Shown here one piece after another: positions 1 to 7,791 of a stretch of 64,000 nucleotides of DNA. Source of the stretch: Regnicoccus frigidus (GTDB lineage Bacteria > Cyanobacteriota > Cyanobacteriia > PCC-6307 > Cyanobiaceae); assembly GCA_025194985.1 (NCBI GenBank), contig JAOANE010000050.1, forward strand, positions 7,761 to 71,760. The letters are read 5' to 3'. How positions within the stretch are numbered: the stretch's first letter is position 1; every line of letters begins with the position of its first letter. Below the pieces are notes generated by a model that saw only the letters and a list, made by a program, of their open reading frames with translations, did no database searches and was not told the DNA's origin. The position numbers were made by a program, and so were the translations under genes.

Positions 1-1252
1 ACTGCAGCAGGGTTTCGACATAGGCGTCGATGGCTGACTTGAGGTTCAGTTCTTCCGTACTGCGGATGCTGGGACGGCCTCCCTGGGTTCCTGTGGCCTT
101 ACCGCTGGGCTGAAAGAACTGCCGCGCCCAGGGGGCACCGCTGAGGAAAGAACCCATCGAGAGTTTCTGGGCTGCATCGAGTTCAAGACTGAAGTTGTTC
201 AGCCAGGCCACCGCAAACCGGGCTCCGCGGGAGAGGCCCTCACCAACGATCTCATGATCGGGAATGTCGTTCCAGCTGATCTGATTCGCTGTGGCACGGC
301 TGAGCACATAGGCGTAGCCAGGCTGGGAGGCTGGTTGGAGACTATGACGTAATCCCAGCCCCGCCAGCAACTCCACCAGATGGGCAGCGTTGCTTTGGGA
401 GCGGCCGCCGATGCTGAAGCCATAGCGGGCTTTGATGTCGCTGCCGATCAGGTAGACATGATCGAAGCAGCTGGTTCCGCTACTGCGCAGGTACTGCAGG
501 GCGGCATCTGTATTGAGCTGAAAGTTGCGGGCTTCGGCATGGACGCCCGTGCCCTCCTGTCCCTGGCCCTCGAAGTCGAAATAGGGCAGCAGCAGTGAGG
601 CATTGACGCGGACTCTGGTCAAGCCAAGCTCAGCGAGCCATGTCTTGAGCATCTGCCCGAGGGTGGGCACTCCTGAGGCTCCAGTCCCTCCGAAAACGCT
701 GCCGAAGAGGTGGATGATTGGAGTGTCGCCAGCACCGGCTGCCGCCTGGATATCACTGAGCATCTGTTGCCACTGCCCCGTCTGGGCTTCGCTCGCCAGG
801 CTGATCCGGCTCATGACCGCTGAACCGATTGGCGGCCGTCCCCGGAAGCCCACATCGAGCTCAGCGCTTTGCTCCTCCGGTGGGAACAGGCAGTCGAACA
901 GGGCGGCCAGGCCACTGGCCTGGGTCCGCAGCACGGCTTTGGGGAACACCTGATCCAAGCTGATGGCTCCCGATGCATTGCTCAGCGGGCTCCAGGTGCC
1001 GTAGTTGCGCAGCTCTCCGCGAGCGAAGTGTTCAGCCTTGTTTCCCAGCAAGGAGCGCATCTTGTCGTAGCGATCCATGGCGGTCTGAGCACGGGCCCGC
1101 AGGGTGCTCTGCTGATCGGGTTCCACCAGGAAGGTGCCGAGCCGCGGAGGCTGATCGCTGCCGTTTTGGAGCAGACCGCAGGCATGGAGATGGCAGAGAG
1201 CTTCGAGGCACTTGGCCCCGCTGCCCCCCACACCGATGGCGAAAAGACTCAT
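1..1252 (-). CDS. Tubulin-like (Tubulin_2-type) GTPase-fold protein, partial
   Basis: Open reading frame of about 417 residues that leaves the window at base 1, so its C-terminus is missing. The N-terminus reads MSLFAIGVGGSGAKCLEAL, a glycine-rich nucleotide-binding loop placed as in tubulin/FtsZ. Near residues 178-192 is LFGSVFGGTGASGVPTLGQ, which matches the tubulin signature GGGTGSG in position and pattern. Both fit the bacterial 'tubulin-like' family (Pfam Tubulin_2), which is distinct from FtsZ. ATG at 1252 lies one base beyond the stop of the preceding gene, which implies translational coupling. Its partners are a vWA lipoprotein and a membrane protein. The role is unknown; membrane-associated assembly is inference. 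Confidence 0.72.
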   Translation of the reverse strand, partial: MSLFAIGVGGSGAKCLEALCHLHACGLLQNGSDQPPRLGTFLVEPDQQSTLRARAQTAMDRYDKMRSLLGNKAEHFARGELRNYGTWSPLSNASGAISLDQVFPKAVLRTQASGLAALFDCLFPPEEQSAELDVGFRGRPPIGSAVMSRISLASEAQTGQWQQMLSDIQAAAGAGDTPIIHLFGSVFGGTGASGVPTLGQMLKTWLAELGLTRVRVNASLLLPYFDFEGQGQEGTGVHAEARNFQLNTDAALQYLRSSGTSCFDHVYLIGSDIKARYGFSIGGRSQSNAAHLVELLAGLGLRHSLQPASQPGYAYVLSRATANQISWNDIPDHEIVGEGLSRGARFAVAWLNNFSLELDAAQKLSMGSFLSGAPWARQFFQPSGKATGTQGGRPSIRSTEELNLKSAIDAYVETLLQ

Positions 1253-1253
1253 C

Positions 1254-1781
1254 TCAGCGCCCTCCCAGCAGACGGACGGCACCTGGGACCACGAACCTGT
1301 AGGTGCGCGGAGAGGCCAGCAGTGTGGGCAACCAGAACAGAAGCAGAACGTTGAGCACCACGAACACCATCACCAACAACCAACCTCCGGCCGGTAAGGG
1401 GTAGTAATTCACCCCGCTCCCTTCGACAGGAGAAGCGGATTGAATCTGCCAGATCAGCACAGTAAAGAACAGCTGAGAGAGCCAACCCAGAAGCACCAGC
1501 AGAATAGTGGAGATCCACCACCTTGGCTGCATGCTCTTCACTTCTGCAGCATTGCGGGGCTTGCCATTCAACGTCGTGAAAATCCAGAAAAGCAAGGCAA
1601 TAGTGCAGCTGATCCAGAGTATTGTGAAAGATGGGCTACTGATCTGAGGTAAGAATACATTCAGATTTTGGCCCAACAGAGCTGAAAAAAGGTTGAGAAA
1701 AATCCAGTTCTGAATGATGAAAACCCAGAGAATGCCGATCAGAACGGTGAGCCCAAGCCAGATGTACTGAGTGGATCGCAT
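1254..1781 (-). CDS. Four-helix membrane protein of the tubulin-like/vWA operon
   Basis: 175 residues with about four hydrophobic segments (roughly residues 8-30, 50-70, 87-112 and 130-155) and a basic C-terminal tail. I do not recognise a family. The gene sits 12 bases after the vWA lipoprotein stop and one base before the tubulin-like start, so the three are almost certainly co-transcribed. A likely role is as a membrane anchor or partner for the cytoplasmic tubulin-like protein; this is inferred only from the gene order. Confidence 0.7.
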   Translation of the reverse strand: MRSTQYIWLGLTVLIGILWVFIIQNWIFLNLFSALLGQNLNVFLPQISSPSFTILWISCTIALLFWIFTTLNGKPRNAAEVKSMQPRWWISTILLVLLGWLSQLFFTVLIWQIQSASPVEGSGVNYYPLPAGGWLLVMVFVVLNVLLLFWLPTLLASPRTYRFVVPGAVRLLGGR

Positions 1782-1793
1782 CGAAGGGCAGAT

Positions 1794-3086
1794 TCAGGTG
1801 TGTTGGTAGGCAACGCATAGCGCAGCAGCAGGGGTGTTGGCTGCATTCATGCCAATCTGTTGTCCCAGGGTGGTCATGAGCAGGAGCAGGCCTTCAGTCT
1901 GCTCCCTGGCGCCGGCAGCTTTCGGGTCTGCGCGATCCCACTCGAGCCACCACTGCTCTGGTAGGCTGCCGCGGGGAATCGTGGCCCGCAGCAGACCGGC
2001 GGGAGCGGAGCTGGGAATGTCGAATTCCAGGCGCAGGTTCGAGCCCGCCACGCTCATGCTCTTGAGGCGAACCCCCCCCAGGTTATTGGAACTGTTTGGC
2101 GAGGTAGGAATCCGCTCAAGGCGGACCAGGCCCAGATCAGGGCGGGTGGTGCCTCCACTCCAGGGCGTGGTGGTGGCCAGCACAAGGCCGGTGGCTCCTG
2201 GATTCAGCCGAACGAATCCATAGTTACCGTTATTACTTGGCGAGTAAGTGATGTTCTGTAGGCGCACAGGACTGCCTGACGCTCCCTTGTTGTTGGGGAT
2301 TGCCGCTGCTGACTTGACTGTCAATGTTTGCAGTCCTGTATTGCCGTCGAGGATCGAAAGTTCCTGGGTCGTGACACCTTTTTGGGCCATATTTCTCTGG
2401 ATGTCCTGAAGCAGGGAGCTCACTTGATCGGGTTTGCCTGTGGCCAGAAGATAGAGAGGGCGATTGAGTTTTCCGGTATGGATATTGACACCTTGCGCAT
2501 CGAAGACCTGCCCCTGGAATGGCAGCTTCAGGGCCAGAACCCCTGCGGAAGCCCCCTTGAGTAGATCCTTTCGGACAGCGCCGATCAGGCTGGAGATGTC
2601 ACTCTGATTGACCTCAAGGTCACTCACCAGAAGCCGCAGCGGCGTGCTGCCTCCCTGGGGCTGCACGTCCCAGAGGGTCTGTAGGCTGGAAGCCACTGCG
2701 GAGTAACCGCCGCAGCCCTTGAAAAAGCAGGGATCAGTGGCCAGCGTCACCCGCTCGCCGCTGAGCTCCTGGGCCGTGCCGCCGCCGATACGGAAAGCTT
2801 TGCTGGAGAGCCCCTGAGTTTGGGCCGAAAGATTCACGGCCTGGAGCAGGTTGCGCCACCGGGAGGCATCGGCTGCTTGAGCATGGCCGAGCATCGAGCC
2901 ACTGCCATCGATGCCGATCAACAGCTGGTTGGCTTGTGTGCCAACGGTGGCTGGAGTTGGATTGGCCGTGGCGTCGGCAGTTTTAATGACGCAGTCAGGT
3001 AGTTTGGGTGTACAGCCCAGAAGCATCAACGATGACAGGAACATCATGCTGAGCAGTGCTGTTGAGAATCTCAATCGACCTGGCAT
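1794..3086 (-). CDS. von Willebrand factor A-domain lipoprotein
   Basis: 430 residues. The start MPGRLRFSTALLSMMFLSS is followed by a lipobox (LMLLGC, Cys near residue 25), so the protein should be lipidated and face the periplasm. Around residue 57 is LLIGIDGSGSMLG, the MIDAS DxSxS metal-binding motif of vWA domains; a vWA fold to about residue 240 and a beta-rich tail follow. It is first gene of a three-gene operon with the membrane protein and tubulin-like protein. Substrate unknown. No clear Shine-Dalgarno sequence is visible before this ATG. Confidence 0.8.
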   Translation of the reverse strand: MPGRLRFSTALLSMMFLSSLMLLGCTPKLPDCVIKTADATANPTPATVGTQANQLLIGIDGSGSMLGHAQAADASRWRNLLQAVNLSAQTQGLSSKAFRIGGGTAQELSGERVTLATDPCFFKGCGGYSAVASSLQTLWDVQPQGGSTPLRLLVSDLEVNQSDISSLIGAVRKDLLKGASAGVLALKLPFQGQVFDAQGVNIHTGKLNRPLYLLATGKPDQVSSLLQDIQRNMAQKGVTTQELSILDGNTGLQTLTVKSAAAIPNNKGASGSPVRLQNITYSPSNNGNYGFVRLNPGATGLVLATTTPWSGGTTRPDLGLVRLERIPTSPNSSNNLGGVRLKSMSVAGSNLRLEFDIPSSAPAGLLRATIPRGSLPEQWWLEWDRADPKAAGAREQTEGLLLLMTTLGQQIGMNAANTPAAALCVAYQHT

Positions 3087-3539
3087 AAGGAGGCGCCTGT
3101 TGGCGTTCCTGAGATTTTTGATATCATATTCTTCACCTATCGATACCTAGTAACACTATTGGCGCATAGCTCGAGTCTGGCGAGTTTGAGGGCGATTGAA
3201 ATATCTCTTGATTGTCTGACCATCTGCCCGGGCATCCTCCATCTCCGGCTGAGGGTGAGTGGTCGAAGGATCCTCTGCATCAAAAGAAACCGATGTATCT
3301 ATTTTTACTGAACAAGGTTTGTAAGGCGCACTTTTTTGTTGCCTCTCTTACGGTAGTAGTTAAGGCTAAGCAGCGGTAGTCTTTGTAGTCGTTTCAGGTC
3401 ATGGACTTATCATTAGACACTTCCCGGACTGGTCGCTCCCTTAATTATAGTCACCAGTTTCTGTTTTGCTGTATTTGTAGCTCCTGCTCTCTCTCCTTCG
3501 CTCAAGGTTGCTTCAAAGTGTGTCAGAGGCGGGGCTCTG

Positions 3540-3586
3540 CCCCCCCCCCCCCCCCCCTTTTTTTTTTTTTTTGGGGGGGGGGGGGG
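3540..3586. repeat. C18-T15-G14 homopolymer tract
   Basis: Eighteen C, fifteen T and fourteen G follow one another without interruption. The C and G runs could pair into a hairpin with the T run as loop. The flanks (3087-3539 and 3587-3843) hold no convincing gene; 3087-3200 presumably contains the promoter of the vWA operon. The tract could be an assembly or sequencing artefact. Confidence 0.9.
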
Positions 3587-3859
3587 CAAGTTGAAGTGTT
3601 TCCAGCTCGACCACTTTCGCTGCCAAGTGGCTCGATGGATTAGTTCAATGTGTCGATACAGCGAGCGATGCCGTCTAGCTGTGTTTCCTCGCCAGGTTGT
3701 ACAGGGTCTAGGATCCGATTGAGGCACTTCTGAGGCATGAGACAACTGAGAGCCATGTTTCACCTGCTGTCGTTATGGATACCCAGATAGCAAAGTGGCC
3801 AGTGAGAGCATTGCTCTCATGCCTGGTAGGTAATGACATGGACTCATCCTGGCAGGGTA

Positions 3860-4890
3860 GCTTGAGTTAGGTGAAGTCGACCAAAGGCCATAATGCTAGG
3901 CTTTTCGTTGGATAGTGGGGTAAAGATTGGAGTTCCACGGATATATTGAGACTGCTGAAGGCTTCTCTGGCATGAGTGCAGAACTTGGAATAAGCTTTTG
4001 CTCGTAATCGATCGGTCTGAGGTTGTCGATTGTTGAATGGCGACGCTTGCGGTTGTAGTAGCACTCGATCTAGAAGGCCAGATCGCGCTGCAGATGCTGG
4101 GGAGTGACCAAAACCTCGCTGTCGTCATCAAGATCAAGCCTGAGTTTGATGGTTAAAAAAATTCCTCCCCCACGGCTTTGCTCCAACAGCAGCCCTTGGC
4201 GGACATCCTGTATTTGAGATCATGTCTCCTCAGTAGAATGTGGTAGTCAGTGGCTCGGTAGCGACCGCCCTAATCCCTGTGGATGTGCAGTAGGCAAGGT
4301 TCCATTTGGCGATGATTGAGGGCTCGGTTGAGCGCCTCCACCACAATGGAAGTCCCCTTCCGGCTGTTGACCTACCGGCCGACGATGGGGCGACTGAACT
4401 GATCGATCCAAACCGTCAGATACTGCGCCGTCTTGCTGTAGTACGGATGGTGGAGATGTCGCCGGCCCAGCAGTAGTTATGAACCTTGGGCTTGTAGTTC
4501 ATGCAGTAGCGGGTTTCCCTGCGCCCCGTACGCACCGCTGCTGGCCATGCTGCAAGTGCAGAATGCCTTGCGGGTCTTGCCCTGCAGCTGTGCACGTTTC
4601 AACCGCTGCGCGGAAGCTTGCGGCCTGAGCCTGGCCATACGGTGGCTCCCGACCTGGCGGCTGGCAGCTACCAACTTTTGGTGGACATGCGGGGAGCTGT
4701 AGAAGCAGCTGTGCTGCTGGAATACCGCCTGTAACTCAGCTGTGAGCACCGCGTTTTCGGACCCTGCTTTCCCGTGGCCTCCTGGCGACGGCTCCAGATG
4801 TAGTAGCCACTCCGGGGCACCCCCAGCTACCAGCAGAGCAAGGAGACATAGAAGCGGCCTTGCAGGTGGTGGATCAGACGAAACCTCTCG
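3860..4890 (-). mobile_element. Decayed IS3-family transposase (OrfB) remnant
   Basis: Minus-strand translation in shifting frames gives pieces of an IS3-family OrfB: a stretch ending in RFYVSLLCW at the N-terminal side, ELQAVFQQHSCFYSSPHVHQ with a following RLRPQASAQ region (positions 4477-4749), traces of the rve integrase core, and YYNRKRRHSTIDNLRPIDYE near the C-terminus (about 4010-4075), the usual end of the IS3 catalytic domain. Several frameshifts and stops interrupt it. No intact OrfA and no clear terminal inverted repeats are visible, so it cannot be active. Confidence 0.7.
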
Positions 4891-5132
4891 GCGGCAGATG
4901 CTTCTTTTATGTGGATGCGAGGCATCGTGGCCAAAGGATACGGAGGCCGGCCGCCCTTTTTGCTCGTCTTGGGGTGGCTGGGCTCAATCAGATCGATTAA
5001 TGACTGCCAAGGCACCACTTCTTCCATCTCAGCCAGGAACTTTTCCCCGCTAGTGGCTCCGCCCTGCTCGGCCTTTGGCCTCTGTAACGGTGCGCTTCTT
5101 AGCCGTCGTCTGCTAGTAATACGTAAAGCCAA
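4890..5132 (-). pseudogene. IS5-family transposase N-terminal fragment
   Basis: About 60 residues containing EKFLAEMEEVVPWQSLIDLI and KKGGRPPYPLATMPRIH, the characteristic N-terminus of IS5-group transposases. The similarity stops abruptly and joins the start of the IS3 OrfB remnant in the same frame, so the IS3 element probably inserted into, or recombined with, an IS5 copy. The DDE catalytic part is absent. Confidence 0.7.
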
Positions 5133-5567
5133 GCTGATTGATTGCCATCAACTCAGGACTGAACGGTGATCACAGGGCCATTGTCCCGCGTAATGGTTGA
5201 GTTTTTCAGAGTCTCCTTAGTACTGAAGCGTGATCATAGGTTGATTGTTTCGCAAATTGGATTGTTTTTCAAAAGTTTTCCCGGCGGCAAGTAGTGACGG
5301 GGTTCTTGAGCAATTCGATGACAAGCTTTCTCAGAACTTTTCTGATGCAGCAGATATTCTGCGGTAATCAACGCTCCCGCCTCTGTGCTGTAGGAGAACG
5401 TTCAGGCTTTTCCCTAGGATGTTGAGGGCGCCCAATCTGGTGATTGATTTCGTCCGCTTGCTGTGCTTTGCTCTTCCATTTTTTACAACTCCTTGATGGT
5501 GCCGGAGTGAGGAATATCCCCAAGCTGGCCGGGGCGCGAGACTTCAGGGCCCTCTTGTTGGAACCCC
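5133..5567. other. Intergenic region, no gene seen
   Basis: 435 bases between the insertion-sequence remnants and the next gene. I see no credible coding sequence, RNA gene or clear terminator. It is less GC-rich than the genes to its right and probably includes more decayed insertion-sequence DNA and the promoter of the gene at 5568. Confidence 0.5.
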
Positions 5568-5942
5568 ATGGCTCTCGATCGTTTCAGGCAGGCGCTGGCG
5601 ACGTTGATGGAGCAGGCCCCCAACGATCCACTGGAGCGCGACGAGTTCTTTGAGGTGAACCCTCTGCCTGCTGAGGACGGCCCGTTCGAGCTGGTGGTGG
5701 TGGATGAGGAGAACGGCATCTTCGCGGCCCTCTATCTCGACTGTTTATTCGAGGAGGGAGACCCGGGTCAGGAGGCGATCGCCGCCCTGGTGCCGGCCTA
5801 TCTGCAGAGCGCCTTTGGCCTGGAGCAGGCCGAATGGGAGGCCACCGCACCGTTCGACCTGGGCTGGCGCTCCCGGGACTTTCTCTGGTTTCTGGAATTC
5901 ACCCTGCCCGGGCTCCAACCCCCGTGTCACAGCGACGGCTGA
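5568..5942 (+). CDS. Conserved hypothetical acidic protein
   Basis: 124 residues, strongly acidic, beginning MALDRFRQALATLMEQAPND. Codon usage matches the GC-rich core genes. No motif, signal peptide or membrane segment is visible and I cannot name a family. It is convergent with the prohibitin-like gene, 48 bases apart. Confidence 0.6.
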   Translation: MALDRFRQALATLMEQAPNDPLERDEFFEVNPLPAEDGPFELVVVDEENGIFAALYLDCLFEEGDPGQEAIAALVPAYLQSAFGLEQAEWEATAPFDLGWRSRDFLWFLEFTLPGLQPPCHSDG

Positions 5943-5990
5943 ACCGGCTGTTGAAAGGCGGCTGGATCCGGGCCTACCTCGCTACCCAGC

Positions 5991-6797
5991 TCAGCGGCGG
6001 GCGTTGACGATCACCGGAGTGCCGCTGCCTGAAACCGTGCCAGGCAGGGCCGGCACCACCGAGGTCTGCCCGTCCCACTTGTCGAGGAAGAGCTTGTAGA
6101 GCACCTGGTCATCGAGGCTGGAGTTGAGGATCTGGTAGCGCTTGGCCTCCTGATCAGCAATCTTGACCTCGGTCTGGGCGCGCAGCAGCCTCTGGTCAGC
6201 GATCTGTTTCTGTTCGATTGCGGCCCGGTATTCCTCGGCGATCTGGAGGCCGGTGAGATCAAGACCCTGGACGATTACGTAATTGAACTTGGTCAGTTCT
6301 TCGGCCACTTTCTCTTGAACCAGTTCAGAAATGCTGTTCCATTCGGTGGCGATCGTCACCAGCTCGTATTGGGAAAACACCGATTTCAGCGCTTTGAGCA
6401 GCGAAGGCTGAATGACGCGCGCATAGATCTGGGAGTTGTCGGTAGCGATTGTTTCGTAGATTCGCGGAGTTTCCGTGGGCTTCACGGCGTACTTCACCGT
6501 GGCGGTGGCCTCGATCACCTGCAGATCCTTGGTGAGGGTGGAGAACTGCTCCGGCCGCACCTGGGTGCGCACATCGAACAGCGAGGTGGACTGAATCAAC
6601 GGGGCCTTGATGTTCGGCCCCGGGCTGCGCTGGCCGCCCGTGACCTTGCCGAGAGTGGTGACCACTGCCACGTTGCCGGCCGGCACGATGAAGATCGTCT
6701 GGGTCAGCAGGATCAGCAGCGCCACCGCTGCCGCTGCGATCACCTGGAACGTGGTTCCAGGCCCATCCCCACCGGCTGGGCGCATTGAGCTCTGCAT
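5991..6797 (-). CDS. Prohibitin-like SPFH/Band 7 protein
   Basis: 268 residues. One N-terminal membrane anchor (residues about 15-38, VIAAAAVALLILLTQTIFIV) is followed by an SPFH domain (about 40-200) with the prohibitin-like run TLGKVTGGQRSPGPNIKAPL, then a helical segment rich in Ala, Glu and Gln (YRAAIEQKQIADQRLLRAQT). Such proteins form large membrane-bound rings that organise lipid microdomains or restrain FtsH-type proteases. No protease or NfeD gene is adjacent. The small membrane gene at 6869 is divergent. Confidence 0.88.
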   Translation of the reverse strand: MQSSMRPAGGDGPGTTFQVIAAAAVALLILLTQTIFIVPAGNVAVVTTLGKVTGGQRSPGPNIKAPLIQSTSLFDVRTQVRPEQFSTLTKDLQVIEATATVKYAVKPTETPRIYETIATDNSQIYARVIQPSLLKALKSVFSQYELVTIATEWNSISELVQEKVAEELTKFNYVIVQGLDLTGLQIAEEYRAAIEQKQIADQRLLRAQTEVKIADQEAKRYQILNSSLDDQVLYKLFLDKWDGQTSVVPALPGTVSGSGTPVIVNARR

Positions 6798-6868
6798 ATG
6801 GTCACGAATCCTGTGTTAGCCACGACCCTAGGCATAGGACCAGAATGGGGTGACCAGCAAGCGTCGCA

Positions 6869-7093
6869 ATGACCGGCAATCTTCAGGCGATCGGCTTCAT
6901 CGCCAGCTGGGTGCTGGGCTGGGGGATCGGCGGCTCCCTGATCGATGCCGGCCTGATCAACGCCGGCGTCTATGAAATCGGCGCGAACCAGCTCGGTACC
7001 CTGACCACCTTCTCGGTCTGGAGCCTGCTCTGGGGCTGGCTCGGTTACTGGCTCTTTCAGCGCATCACCGGCTCAAAGGCCAAGCTCCCGTAG
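6869..7093 (+). CDS. Small two-helix membrane protein
   Basis: 74 residues with two hydrophobic segments (about residues 7-27 and 45-66) separated by a loop with LINAGVYEIGANQLG. The last 21 bases overlap the end of the convergent HAD phosphatase gene. It resembles small conserved membrane proteins of picocyanobacteria; function unknown. Confidence 0.6.
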   Translation: MTGNLQAIGFIASWVLGWGIGGSLIDAGLINAGVYEIGANQLGTLTTFSVWSLLWGWLGYWLFQRITGSKAKLP

Positions 7094-7723
7094 GGAACGC
7101 AGGCAATGGGCTGCGGCGGGATAGTTCTCCTGGCCCACGCCGGCCGGCAACAGAACATGAACGCGGCAGCCAGCCGCCAGGGCTGCCAGGGTGCCAGCCT
7201 GGGAATCCTCGAAGGCCCAGCAGTCTATGGGGTTATGGCCCAGGCGCAGGGCCGCTAACTGGAAAGCGTCCGGGGCGGGCTTGCCGCTGCCCAGGTCGGG
7301 ATCATCGCCGTAGACACGGGTTTCCAGCAGCTCCAGCCAGGGGTGGGGCGCGCTCTTCAACGCCACCGAGCTGCTGGTGCTGCTCGTGACCAAGGCCATC
7401 GGGATCGCCAGGTCCTGACAGCGGGCCAGTAACTCGGGAGCCCCTTCCATCGGTTCTGCCATCGGTAGCAGATGGCGGGCAATCGGCTGCTGCACCGCCA
7501 GCAATTCTTCCGTGCTGGGCGGTTTCACGCCTTCCGCCTCGATCCAGGCGATCACCTGGCGGGCGTTGTCCAGGCGCCGACGTCCCCTTAGCCCCAGCAG
7601 CTGGCCTTCGCTCAGCTGCACCCCAAAGGCCAGGCCGGCTTCGCTCCAGGCCCGGCCGTGCAGTGGTTCGGTGTCGAGCAGGAGCCCGTCGAGGTCGAAC
7701 AGGCAGGCGGCTGGGCGGAGCAT
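7073..7723 (-). CDS. HAD-superfamily phosphatase (beta-phosphoglucomutase-like)
   Basis: 216 residues. HAD motif I is CLFDLDGLLLDTEP near the N-terminus with both catalytic Asp; motif II is the ALVTSSTS region; the motif III lysine lies in GSGKPAPDAF; motif IV is WAFEDSQAG. The helical cap after motif I places it with beta-phosphoglucomutase/phosphoglycolate phosphatase-like enzymes. Substrate cannot be read from sequence. Divergent from acs, sharing a 68-base promoter region. Confidence 0.85.
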   Translation of the reverse strand: MLRPAACLFDLDGLLLDTEPLHGRAWSEAGLAFGVQLSEGQLLGLRGRRRLDNARQVIAWIEAEGVKPPSTEELLAVQQPIARHLLPMAEPMEGAPELLARCQDLAIPMALVTSSTSSSVALKSAPHPWLELLETRVYGDDPDLGSGKPAPDAFQLAALRLGHNPIDCWAFEDSQAGTLAALAAGCRVHVLLPAGVGQENYPAAAHCLRSLRELGL

Positions 7724-7791
7724 GCCGCCATTCTTTCAGTTCCCGGTGCCCGGGATCCGGCTTGAATGGCGCCACCCATGGGGACTAGGCG

